Of a stretch of DNA of 64,000 nt, positions 1 to 11,400 are shown in pieces. This DNA is from Thozetella sp. PMI_491 (lineage: Eukaryota; Ascomycota; Sordariomycetes; Chaetosphaeriales; Chaetosphaeriaceae). Below the pieces are notes generated by a model. The model ran no database searches, was not told where the DNA came from, and saw only the letters and a program-made list of their open reading frames with translations. The position numbers were made by a program, and so were the translations under genes. Position 1 is the stretch's first letter; every line of letters starts with the position of its first letter. Where the stretch lies: NCBI GenBank assembly GCA_021432635.1, contig MU270074.1, positions 255,780 through 319,779 of the forward strand. Direction: 5' to 3'.

Positions 1-35
<35 letters not shown>
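1..35. repeat. Poly-C homopolymer at window edge
   Basis: Thirty-five consecutive C residues open the window and may continue outside it. A second tract of similar size lies at 55137-55170. It is either a genuine poly(dC).poly(dG) tract or an assembly/sequencing artefact; the window alone cannot decide. Confidence 0.95.
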
Positions 36-37
<2 letters not shown>

Positions 38-2047
38 TTCCTTTCTCACGGCCCTTGGGGGCTCACCAAGCACGCTTGCACCTGCCCTGGAAGCTTGGAC
101 AAATGCGACACCTTCCAATTCATGCCAGTCCACCCACTTGCGAGATTCGTGCAGGCATGGATGGACCAACGCGTCCAGCACGCTTCAGCCCGAGTCCGCG
201 GGCAAAGAGCTTACAAGGGGCACGACAGGGTACACCCAAGATGGCCTCGGGGATCCGTGCCCGCCGGCGCTTCGGTGCTTTCGGGCTGCTGTGACGGCCC
301 CAGCGAGCCCACAGGGTGATGGTCCCTCTGGGGTGGCGCCTCTTTCCCTGGCCCTGTGTTAGTCTCGCCCTCTCCTCCTTTCTTTCCCTTCTGCACCGCG
401 GTCTACAGTGTACCAGCTCTCTGCCTGGCCGCCTCTTCTGCGACCCGGCAAGCCTTGGTGGATATGCAGGACGGCCTCGATCGGTTTGAGCAGCGGTGCC
501 AACCCGCAAGGGGCCTTTCGAAGCATTCCTCTGGGAAAGTGTGCGTGCAGAACGAGCCTAGCTTGAAGTGGCGAGCACCTTGTCCTCGGAGCTGCCGACA
601 GTGTGGCATCCAAACCATCTGGGAACCAACTCGCCGCCGTGTTCTACCGCGACCTGGCCCCCTTCTGATACCCTACCGGCGTGTTTGTTGACTCGGCAGA
701 TGACTGAATCGGCCAGTTTGTCCAGTATTCGACTGGTTTAGGGCAAGCAAAGGCATTGCCGTATCGGGCAGCACCGGCCCGTATGTACCTCCCTTGCCTC
801 CCTGCCAGCCAGGTCGCTGTGCGACGTTTCGCTACCGCTGCCGCTGCCGCCGCCGCTGCAGGTATCCTTCCTTCCTCCCCCTTCCCCCTGAGCTACGAGC
901 CAGTTCGCGCCTCCACGCTCCCTGCACAATTTTCACGGAAAGCGGACCGCCGCCGTCTGCGAATCGGACCGGAGGCCTGTGCTTCCGCGCCCTGTTTTCA
1001 ACCGCTTCGTCGCAGCTCGCGGACAAGTAGTAGCAGGATCGAATCGACCTCATACCTCGGGCATCTTACATTTACTGGACTCTTGGCTGGCTGCCTACCT
1101 GCCTGCCTATCAACCGGTCCTCCCGCGGACCCGCCTACTTGTCCATCTATCCATCTATCCGTACGTTCGTCTCTCTGCCTGTGCAACTGTCCACCCCGCC
1201 CTGTTCTTCCAGAAACCCAAGTCTTAGAGCCCAGGAGCGAATTTCAAGTCAAATGGCTACCAATGGCGGGATGACCCTCCCCCTCCCCCCTCCCCCCCTC
1301 TTCTCTCGAAACGGGGATGGCCTCCAACTCAACGGCGGCATGTCATGTCGCCGGCAGTTTCTGATCGAGGCACCTGGGTGTTAGTTAAGGGGGGACATCT
1401 GGACCTCCCAGCCGAGCCCTGTGTGATCTAGTGACACTCAAGGGTGTGCAGCAGGAGAGAGCATCCCGAGCCCCAGGCCTGAGCCAATCCCAACCACAAG
1501 ACCACCCTCCTCGAGACGGACAATCTGCCATTTCTCCTCGTGCGCTGCATGGCCTTCTCCACCCAGCCTGTCCCGGTGCCGCTCCCTCGCTGTAACTGGC
1601 TAGTACAGCCTGCCGTTGGCGACCTGCTCTGGACTTCTGCGCAAGGCCGCCGAAGCAAGGGTGCTCGCCGGAACGTCTGCCCGTTCCCCTAGATCCCGCC
1701 CGCCTACCTGCCACTATGAGCCCACTAGCCTGTCGCGACCCTCCGGACATGTACATGAATGGCGTGGGTGGACGAGCCCTTCCCATCCACCCCCCTTCCA
1801 CAAAGATCTCCCTCCGCCAACACTCTTGACCCGGCCGAGCCAACCATCATTAGGCGACGGCCACACAGCCGATAGCACTCGTGCCAACGCGCATTAAAAG
1901 AGTCATCTGAAAAGGCACCGAACGACGCTGGGCACCCAAGCGTCAGGTCACGCAACGTTGACCGCACGAACGCGAGGCACCTACTCGGCCAGCCCGCCGC
2001 TCTCATGTTGACATCCCCCATTGCTACCACCCTACGCAACTGAAAAG
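36..2047. other. Stretch without a recognisable gene
   Basis: Open frames here are short or of low complexity (for example one that runs through an alanine stretch near 840-860) and none resembles a known family. A 33-nt pyrimidine-only tract lies at 1275-1307. The last part probably contains the promoter of the short gene that starts at 2330. Confidence 0.6.
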
Positions 2048-2054
2048 TATAAAG
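2048..2054 (+). promoter_or_regulatory. TATA-box candidate for the 2330 gene
   Basis: TATAAAG is followed about 35 bases later by a CT-rich leader (from about 2083), a common fungal core-promoter layout. The first ATG downstream is 2330, which opens the short frame annotated there. Confidence 0.4.
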
Positions 2055-2329
2055 GCAAGCAGCGGTCCCGCCTTGGGATTGCCTCTCCGTCTCTCTCTCT
2101 CCACCAGACTCATCCTCGTCCAGCTCTCCCCTCAGATCTGCCCTGGAACCTTCAACATCGACTCAAATCAAAGCAGCTCGACTATCCTTTCTCCCACCCA
2201 TCTATTAGTCTGCCGGCTCTTCGTCCGCTTGACACCTTTGCGCTCTAGTACCCGCTCAAACGTCCGGTTTCTTCCAGTTCCGCAGGCGGTATATTAACCC
2301 TTCGCCGATACCTCACCCAGAAGACCGGC

Positions 2330-2597
2330 ATGGCTGACCCTTTCTTAGCTACTTTCGCCGTCTTCACCATGTGCACTCGAGTCAGCGTCTACTATAAGGG
2401 CTGTGGCCATACCGTGGTTGACCTCGCGCCCTGCTCGAGCAGCTTGACGGGTGGCCCGTGTACGGGCATGAGGGAAAGTGAGGAAGAAGAAGAAGGCGAT
2501 TGCGGAGGTAAGATGCCCTAGTCAACCCTAGATTGATAGTATGGCCAACCAATACCTCAGATTCCTAGCGGAGTGCCCCAGACTCTACAAAATCTGA
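2330..2597 (+). CDS. Short Cys/His-containing hypothetical protein, two exons
   Basis: Not recognised. My model is exon 1 at 2330-2507 and exon 2 at 2569-2597, joined across a GTAAGA...CCTAG intron, giving about 68 residues. An in-frame second ATG at 2369 would give 55 residues beginning MCTRVS. The visible pattern is C, then C-G-H, then single Cys residues, an acidic run of glutamates, and C-x(3)-C near the end (GDCGAEC), which could bind a metal. Support comes from a TATA box at 2048, a CT-rich leader, the first downstream ATG being the one used, and good splice sites. An earlier AG at 2559-2560 would instead end the protein after two more codons. No function can be assigned; it may not be a gene at all. 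Confidence 0.4.
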
Positions 2598-5500
2598 CCT
2601 GGGAATATGACGACCATCTTTCGGCCGGCCCGCGACTAGATGACCTGCGTCCTCGACGGGGTGGCTCTAACATGGCTCCCGAGGTACAAAGGCTTAGAAA
2701 CCCGAGCGATCGTTCTTCCTCTTTTCAGTGTCACACTACTGTTGGCTTCCACCGGCCGCCTGGCTGCTTCACTTCCACAACTGGGGCCGGGCTCCTTTAC
2801 ATCTTTTCGTCTTCCATATGGTTTCACAGGAGCTGGATTAGGGTATGAAAGGGTAGGATTTGGGTAGGAGGAAGAAGAAACAGGCACAGTCGCGAGGCTC
2901 CTTCAGCGGATTATAATCTGATGTTGGCTTTTTACTGGCTATCTGGCTTGTTGTGTCTCGATATCTTGGGGTGGCACGATGCAGGCCCGGTCCTTGCTCC
3001 TGGTGTTATTCGCGTTCTAGGCTGAGAAAATCAATATGCACTTGCTCACCTCGCTACTCTGAGGCGCAAACCTCTGTGTAAGCTTCGCTTGCGGGCCGGT
3101 GAAAGCTACAGGTTTGACAGAAGGGAACAGCCCAACGGCTCACTGGGCGTTCCTGTATCGACAGCTCCATGCGGCCCGTGCTATGACATCCAAGCCTCGT
3201 CTCCATGTCCCGTAGCTCCGGACGGGGAAAGATGATTCCAAGAACCCGAGGTGCACCAAATGTTGCTCCACCGCCACCTATCTGCTGCACGATCACTGCC
3301 TTGCTCTAGCCAGGCCTCTCTTGCTTTGGTTTAGTGCCCCCCCAAAGTACCGACTAAGCCGTGAAAGGAAGGATTCAGCAGGCGTATATTAAATGCAAGT
3401 GATTATCTCGGGCCGCACCTGCGGTCGGGTTCCTGCCAGGCGTGGGGCTAACGGGGCTGTAGACGGCTTGGTCGCCAGGGCCAAGGGGGGGGGGGGAGGT
3501 GTCTGACTTCTCACTCCGGGACCGAAGCCTGTGCTACGTCCGGCTACGAGATTGGTCGATGGTGTAGGGTGCTGAAATAGGGTGCCATTTCCTTTGGGAC
3601 AAAAGAGCCTCTTTGCTAGAGAACATCCGATATCAATGACGGCTGTTTTGCCACTTGCACTTGTTTGATTCCTGGGGGCAGGTTCAATAGGTACAGGTAT
3701 TGCATACCACCCCCGCTGGCCCGGACCAACTGGGCCAAGACGCATCCTATCGCATCTGAACGCCGGGCTCTAGCCTGGACCTTGAACACTCGTCCCAACA
3801 GCTTCCCCAGGTCATCATCACCGTGCCTTGTGATTCTCTCTGGGGCCACTCTGCTTCATTAGCTAATTAGCGGCCCGCATCGCGATGAGTTGTCCGGGGG
3901 GAGCCCCGCGCCGTTGGGCAGGGGGATGCTGCACCCATGCAGGTGTTAAGCGCCTTGACATGGTCTTGGACTAGCGGCCCAGAGAAGTCCAAGATGTGTG
4001 CTGGCTCCCTGCGCCAGGGTCATCTTGACATTGGCTCCTCAGGTATTCTGCCGCTCCGACTCGCCACGAACTGTTCAGTAATTGCAACGGTCGGATGCTG
4101 AAATCAATCACCCAACCCACTGCTACAAGCTCCCCCCCGGGCCCCGGGCCCCGGGTGCACGGACGGTCTTTCGCCGCGGGAGCATGAAGAGCCGGGTCGA
4201 AGGCACGCTGGCCAGGCGGATTTCGAAGGGGAAGGGGGGGAGAGGTGCGACACAGGTGTCGAGGGGGATGGGGGCGGAGAAGGACTTGCTCTCTTTCCAT
4301 TCCTTCGATATCTCGGTGTTAAGTGTGCTGCGCAGAAGCCCGACTACGCGGGCCGACTTAACACACCTTCACGAGGTGTTTGCTAGTCGCCCAAGCCCGC
4401 TGCAGCGGTCCATGTAAGCTTCGATCCTTCCCGTCTCCCGCCATGTAGGATTTCTAGGTCCTATTGTGTTCCCACTCAGAATCGCCTGCCATAAATAGCT
4501 AGCCGTTGAAAGGCGGACACGTCGCCGGCCGGAGAGACAAGGCCCGTGAGAGAAGTGAAGCCGGCCTCCATTGGTCAGCAGCCTCACATGATATGCTCAC
4601 CATGCGGACCGCAACCTCTTGGATTGCAAAGGCTACAGGAGCTAGGAGGAGGCAAGGTCGGTCTTTTCGCGACCTCGTGTATTTCCAGGCAAAAGCTGAA
4701 CTGGAATCCCAGCACTCAGAGAATGCCTTCCCATATTTTGAAGTCATTCAGGTGGTTCAGGTGGTTGCACCGGTGAGCAGCGATGGCGTATTAGGTGGGG
4801 ACTAGCCGGGGGATCGTGCCACAGCGTGGCTGCAGCCTTCACGTCCCCAAGAACCTAGCCTTCGAGCCTTCTCAGCCCCTGCCCCACCTCTGACGCTTGG
4901 AGAAGGAGGCAAAAAATAGAGTCCAGTCCTCCTGGACCTGTGTTACTGAGCGGCGCGTCTCTGCCCAACCTATAGTGCATCGTTAGTATGTGCTACATCC
5001 GGCTTCGTTTGCAACCGAGCCTCCCCCACGTTGTAAAAAGGCTGGCGCCACCCATTGTTCCTGGTTGCACTGCAAACACGGCGGGCGAAGGGCCACCCCA
5101 CTTTACCGCCCGAGGCTAATGGCGTGAACCCTTGCGCAGGCGTCTCGCGCACCACCAGGTGCGACAAACAGGCTACACCTCCGACGTAAGCAACCCTGTG
5201 TTACCCGGTTGGACCAACACCCTCCGGCGTGGCCGGCTGTCGGCCGCCGTTCGGAGCCCCAGCTCGGGATGAAGGCTCGGATCATTCATTAGTGAGCTGC
5301 ATGTTCTACTCTGGCCAATGGCGGGACACAAACACCTGCCCGCCCTTGGGCCCAACAAGCATCTCTTGGATGAGACACGCGCGGCCGGGGGCTGTCAAGC
5401 GCAGGCGCCGTGTGACGTCGCATAGACACGAAAGCTTAAGCTCCGGCCCCCCTTGCCATCCCCCTTCCCCTAGAGTATGGTTATGTGGTTGTGAATGGTG

Positions 5501-8466
5501 GCTAAACGAGCGAGCCTACAGCCCCCCGAGGGCTCTGTGGCATAAGGAACGAAAGCAACCAACGATTCATGGAGGGCAAGGGGAGGAGCTCTAACGACCC
5601 AAGAATAAACAACCAAGACCGAAAGGTGAGGCAGCATCCGCCATTAGGTCGCACAGCCCTGGGTAGGAAAATACAAGAGGGCAAGAAGATGCTCTTTCGG
5701 GGGCGAGAGTTTGTCCTATGTAGCGGCGATCACCGAAGGCCCGTGATTTGGGAGCATTTTTACGGCCTAAACACTTTGTGTGATGTGTTCCATGAGATCC
5801 TGGCGTAGAAGCCTCTGTGGAGCCGCCTGTTGTGTGTCGTGATAGAGGCAAACAGAGAGGCACAGGTGGTGCACAGATGATGCACGCCTGGGCTTGTTCC
5901 CGGATGCAAGTGGGTGGAAACGAGGCAACAGAGAGGTAAGACAGGGCGTGCGAAAAGTTCTATCTCGGATAGGAAGTCGCAACACCCTGACGACTGCCTC
6001 GTAATTCACGTGCTGCCCGAAGAGGCCATGTGCGTTAGCAACCCCGAGTCCAGAGGGCAAGCGCGCGTGACGCAGACCTTCCTGGCCATGCGGCTACCTA
6101 TTAGTGGGCGCTGGGGCCAATCAAGCCTCTCTCCGGAACCAAAAGGGGGGGGGAGCTTGGGCCATTCGCGGCACCCCTGTAGCCTAACTGTGGGGGCCTT
6201 TCGCCTTCCCAAAGCATCTCGTTCACTCTGTTCCACTCGAATGGTTTATAGCCCCAGCGCGCCCTGGACTCATGGTATCGCCACAGTGCCCGGTCACAGT
6301 ATTTGACAATGCCACCAATGCTCTGTGCAGACTGCCGACAAAATAGACGGGCTGCGTGACGGCGCTTATATCTCTTTGGAGAACTCTCCAGGAATTTGGC
6401 TCCTCTTCTTCGGGAGGGTCGGCTTGGAGCCAGACAGGCTACCCTCCCCGGCCCCCATGCCCCCTTCACGTTAATGATGGCCGCAAGGACGAGTAAAGAC
6501 GTCCTCGAAGCCGCCGGCCCGGTAGGGACCGTGGCGGCTAGGATACCCCCGCCGCTTTCCATCGCATCAGAGATCGGTGATGTATACGATTGCAAGGTAA
6601 CATCGATGCGAGCGAGAACCGCCCTAGCTCATCTACCACCCATGTGGTCGTGTTGGCTCCCCTTTTCCAGCCCTTTTGTTTCTTAGCCCCTAACATGCAA
6701 TTTGCTATTACCTCGCCTTGGCTAGGGAGGAATTCATGACCAAAGGCTAGAATGGTATGGAGTAGCTTTAGCACACTTGTGCACACTCGCATTCGCTTTC
6801 CAGAGCCAGCCCGGACCGCGGGGGCTTGGCAGGTTGCGTCGCAATTTTCATCGCCCCTTGGAGAAGGCGTAGTAGGCTGACTTTTGACTTCGGCTGCGAG
6901 GGACGTGGAGCGCTCTCCCCGCACAGAAGATCTTGGTCTATACAGCTCTATCATGTACTTCTTGAGGTATTGGCACCACATCCCATCCCCCCCTTCTATT
7001 CCGCGGGAGGCGGCTGCCCTGGTCTGCCTCTCTGCATCGGAGAAGGGCATTTCACCAAGGCTAGCGCATTCTAGCGGGCTAGGTTGGACGATAGGACCTT
7101 TGGCCCTCGATGTCGTGGGGGTGGTTCTCGCTGTGTGCACGGGCAGATGGGGAGGAAGGTTCCTGCGTGCTCGGCAGGGCCGTAAACACACGAAGGGACC
7201 GTCTCACACACAGCAAGGCTACCCCGCCAGCCCTATCGTTGTTTGTGTCAGCCCTAACTCCTACAACCATGGGCTTGCTCCAAGAGCCGAAGATGCGATG
7301 GCAGCGGCATGGAGGACCCACGACACACATGCGGGCCTTGCCGCGTTGGTTGGTCGCCTCAAGGGCCGGCCACACATCCTCTCCATTTCCTCCCTCGCGC
7401 AGGGCGACAGCAAAAGGGCCTTCGTATCCCGCAAGGTTGGGCTTCGCGAGACAAACTTTTCATTTTTGTAAACGCCGCAGTCAAGAGAGGCGGCGACACC
7501 GAATCCGAAGCTAGTCTTGACCCTCTAAACGCTTTCCGGCCCCCAGCGGATGAGCCTCATGTTGGAGCTCACCGCCCTAGTGCTTTCTATTCCTTCCGGG
7601 TTGTTGGTCGAAACAACCGGGAAATGACGCCTCGCCTCTCTCGAACGTCACACGATCCCTTGGGTCGACGCTCCAGCAGCCCGATCTTCGCCCCCTTCCG
7701 TAAAGTTGGTGCCGGGCCCTTGCCCAGGTCAACAGCCGGCAGCTGGGGGCCGGCACCAACCGAGTCAAATGGGCTGGGGCGAGCGAGAGCTGACAAGGCA
7801 GCCGGCACAGCACATTGGGCCCTTCGTCACAGACAAATTGTATGCTAGGCAGATCATCTAACCCTCACGGTTTGATTTGTTTTCTCTTTTGTTTCCTCTT
7901 CCGGCGACTTGCCTGTGGGCTTGCCCTGCACGAGGCGAGTCAGCACCACGGCTGACTGGTGGCGACTAGAAGCCAGTCTGTTTGCCTGCCTGCCTCCCCC
8001 TCCCTTTGTGAAGTTGTGGTATAGTACAAGGAATCATTACATACAACGCTCTTCTACCCGCCCTTGTCACCTCCAGTCCCTGGCCTCCCTTCGAGACCTT
8101 GTTGCCACTAGCATGATTTTCTGGTTTCTGCACCCCTCCCTCCCCTTGCGGTGCTTTGCTGTTGCTCTGCCAATTTTTTGTGTGCAAAAGGAAGACGGCA
8201 AACCATCTAGAAGTCTGGAAATCTCAAAACCTGTATGTTGCCCTCGCTCTATGCGGCCTGAGTCAATCTTGGGCCATGCAAACGTGAAAAAAAAAGATCA
8301 CGGCGACGTGTGCGCAACCACTGAGCCGAAGATAGGCTCTCATCCATCCCTGTATGGTCCAAGGGAATGTGAGCTTAGTCGTTGTGAGGCGACGTAGGCG
8401 AGCTGGGGTCATTGTTAGCGCTTGCTAGATCCTCTGGTTTTACTGGGAAGGGGAATGGTTGGCTTA
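2598..8466. other. 5.9-kb stretch without a recognisable gene
   Basis: I see no conserved protein, tRNA or rRNA. The longest frame (6538-7191, minus) has no family signature. Notable sequence features are a 12-G run (3485-3496), a CCCGGG-rich palindromic run (about 4132-4155) and generally GC-rich, non-repetitive DNA. The last few hundred bases must contain the RPB1 3' untranslated region. Confidence 0.6.
4132..4155. repeat. GC-only palindromic run
   Basis: A block made only of G and C in which CCCGGG recurs, so it can fold on itself in several registers. No associated gene is visible within 1 kb. Confidence 0.7.
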
Positions 8467-11400
8467 CTACTGATCGCCGCTCCCGGGAGGCGCTCGTCCA
8501 GGAGTCCTGGGCGAGAAGGACGGAGAGGTTGGCGAGTATCCCGGGCTGGTGGGAGACGCTTGCGCAGGTGAGCGCTGGAAGCCAGGGCTAGTGGGCGAGT
8601 ACGCCTCCGGAGAAGTCGGCGACCACGTGGGCGAAGCTGGTGAGTACGATGGCGACGTCGCGTGCAAGTTGGGCGATGCCGGGCTGTAGCTCGGGCTGGC
8701 GGGCGAGTACGAAGGAGATGTGGGCGAGTTGTACTGCTGGGGTGATGTGGGTGAATAGTGACGGCCGCCAGCAGGAGACGTGGGCGAGTAGGTTGGCGAA
8801 GTTGGACTGTAGTTCGGGCTCGCCGGGCTGCCCGGGCGCATCATCGGCGACGTGGGAGAGAACGACGGCGACGACGGGCTGAACTGGGGCGACGAAGCAT
8901 AGCGGCCGCCTACGTCGAGCAGCGGCGAGGTCGGTGAGTATCCCTGGGCCGGGGACGAAGGCGAGTAGCTGCCGTAGGCACTGCTAAACGGCGAAGTGGG
9001 AGATCCGCTGAGAGGGCTGGTAGGCCGAGGGCTGGTCGCGGAGTATGACGTACTGCCGAAGCCGAAGCCACCGCCGTACTCGGTAGCGAAGCCGCTGGGT
9101 GTTTCCGATCCGGCACCGACAATGGGAGAGAAGTTGCCCATCGTAGGCGAGAATGAGCCGCTGAGGTAGCCGCTATCCGCCATCGGAGATCCGCTGTCGT
9201 AGGGAGTAGCGGCACCTTCCAGCTGATTGCCCTTGATAGTCATGCCGGGCATGAGTCCCATGCGGGAGTTGTCCGAGATAACGGTGTCGAGCATCTTGGG
9301 ATCCAGGAGGACGTCAAAGTGGCCAGTGCCCATGGGAGCCATCTGACCTAACATGACGTTCTCCGAGATACCTCGGCAGTCGTCAAGTTCGCCTACAGCA
9401 GCCGCCTCGAGGAGAATCTCGACTGTCTCCTCGAAAGAGCACCTCATAAGAGCGCCAGTGTCGGCGCGGTTGATGCCGTGGCGAGTGACGGCGGCAATGC
9501 TCCCACGATATGTCATAATATCAACCAATAGGGCAAGGTGGCGGTGGTTGACATAAGAACCATCAAAGGCCAGCACTTGTGTCAGTTCCTTCATAAGGGC
9601 TGAACGAGCCCCCTCGATACCGAAGACGTCAACGACCTGCCAAAGATCGTTGGTGTAGGTTCGGGTAGCGTCCACGCCGTCGACGGTGAGCACCTCGCGC
9701 AGGGCCGTACCCTGGGTGTCGAGATACCACTCATCGCAGAACGGGCTGTCCTTGACCTTCTTCAGGCTGCCATCGTCGAACTCAGCGAGCTTGGTACCCT
9801 TATTCAGGAAAGCACGCTCAATGCCTTCAACGCCACGGAGGGTGAGGCCATCCAGTAGATGCTTCTCGAGACGCTTCAGCATGACGTCGTCTTCGATCAA
9901 CTTGTTGCCGTTCTCGTCTTTCTCGTCGTCCTCCTTCTTAACCACGCGAATGCGCAGGATCATCTGCTCCGCATTGTTGTCGCTGAAGACGCAGCATAGA
10001 TCATTCTTGTAGTTTTGCTTGAGAACCTCGGCGATATCCTCGATACGCAGTTCCTTGTCCAGCATCTTCTGCCGGTCAAGCGTGATCCTCAGCAGCCATC
10101 TGGACTGGTTGGGAATCGAATCGTTCTCAGACGAGTCGGGGATCAGGAAGTAGGACTCAACCATATCGTAATCCTCTGGGATCAGAGTCGACATGACATC
10201 GGGATCGTAGTAAATTTCGGTGACGGCAGTAACCGACCGTAGGTTGGTGTGCTCGACGGCACTACGCATCCTCTTGGCAGCTTCCTGGTTAGCATTGGTA
10301 GTGTCCAGATAGACCACCATGGAGGGCGTTTTGATGTTGGAGGCCACGTTGAGAATCTCTTTGAGACGAGGCACACCGAGTGTGACGTTCTTGGAAGAGA
10401 CACCGGCGAAGTGAAAGGTGTTTAGCGTCATCTGGGTGGCGGGTTCACCGATCGACTGGGCAGCCAAGACTCCCACCATTTCACCAGCGGCGACCTTGGA
10501 GCGAAGCCAGCGGTTCTCCAACTCGCCAATGATGTGGTCAAAGGCCAAGCGGTTCAAGCCCATGCCTACTGCGAGGCGCTTGAAGGCAAGGCGGGAACGC
10601 AGCTGGGCTTTGAAGAGGATGGTGGCGTTGTGATTGGCCTCGATAGAGATGGGGTCGGACCCCTGCACAGCGATCATGCGCTCAAGCATACCCTGCACGG
10701 CTGGGATGACGTGCCGGGGATCAAGATCGCTTCGCTGGCTGTCGTCCATAGCGAACAGATGCTTGGCTGTGTCGATGATGCGGACGACGTTGAGAGGGAG
10801 CTGCATCTGTTCGTCGCCATCCTTGCGCCAGTTGATCACACGGACGGCTTTCCGATCGGCGAGGAGCTGCTCGTACTCCAGGTCAAGGAGCTCTTGCACT
10901 GCAGGGTCGCTAGCCATTTCCTTGCCGTACTCTAGTTTGGCGAGATCACTAGCGGAGCGTTCTTCATCCATCACATCTAGGCGGTACCGCTGCTCAAAGG
11001 CGGAGGTGCTCGTGTTGACGTGGTCCATGCGCTGCTCCTCGATGTGAATAGCATCGAGACCATCTTCGCCATAGACGAATTGGATAATGTCGCCCAAAGA
11101 GTTACGGACGGTGCCGTCGTACTGGGCCTCGCAGTCTTCCAAGGCCTTGACAAGACGGCGCTGGATGTAACCCGTCTCCGCAGTCTTTACCGCGGTATCG
11201 ATCAGACCCTCACGACCAGCCATGGCGTGGAAGAAGAATTCGCTCGGTGTCAGACCGCGTAGGTACGAGTTTTCAACGAAACCACGAGCCTCAGGCGAGT
11301 AATCATCTTTTGTGAAGTGCGGCAGAGTACGGTACTTGAAACCAAAGGGAATTCGCTTGCCCTCGACAATCTGCTGGCCCACCAGGGCAGTCATCTGGGA

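Noticed and set aside
756-1274. 172-codon plus-strand frame
   Set aside because: Low complexity with an alanine run, no family motif, no promoter or splice support.
6538-7191. 217-codon minus-strand frame
   Set aside because: No recognisable domain or compositional sign of coding; typical of chance frames in GC-rich DNA.
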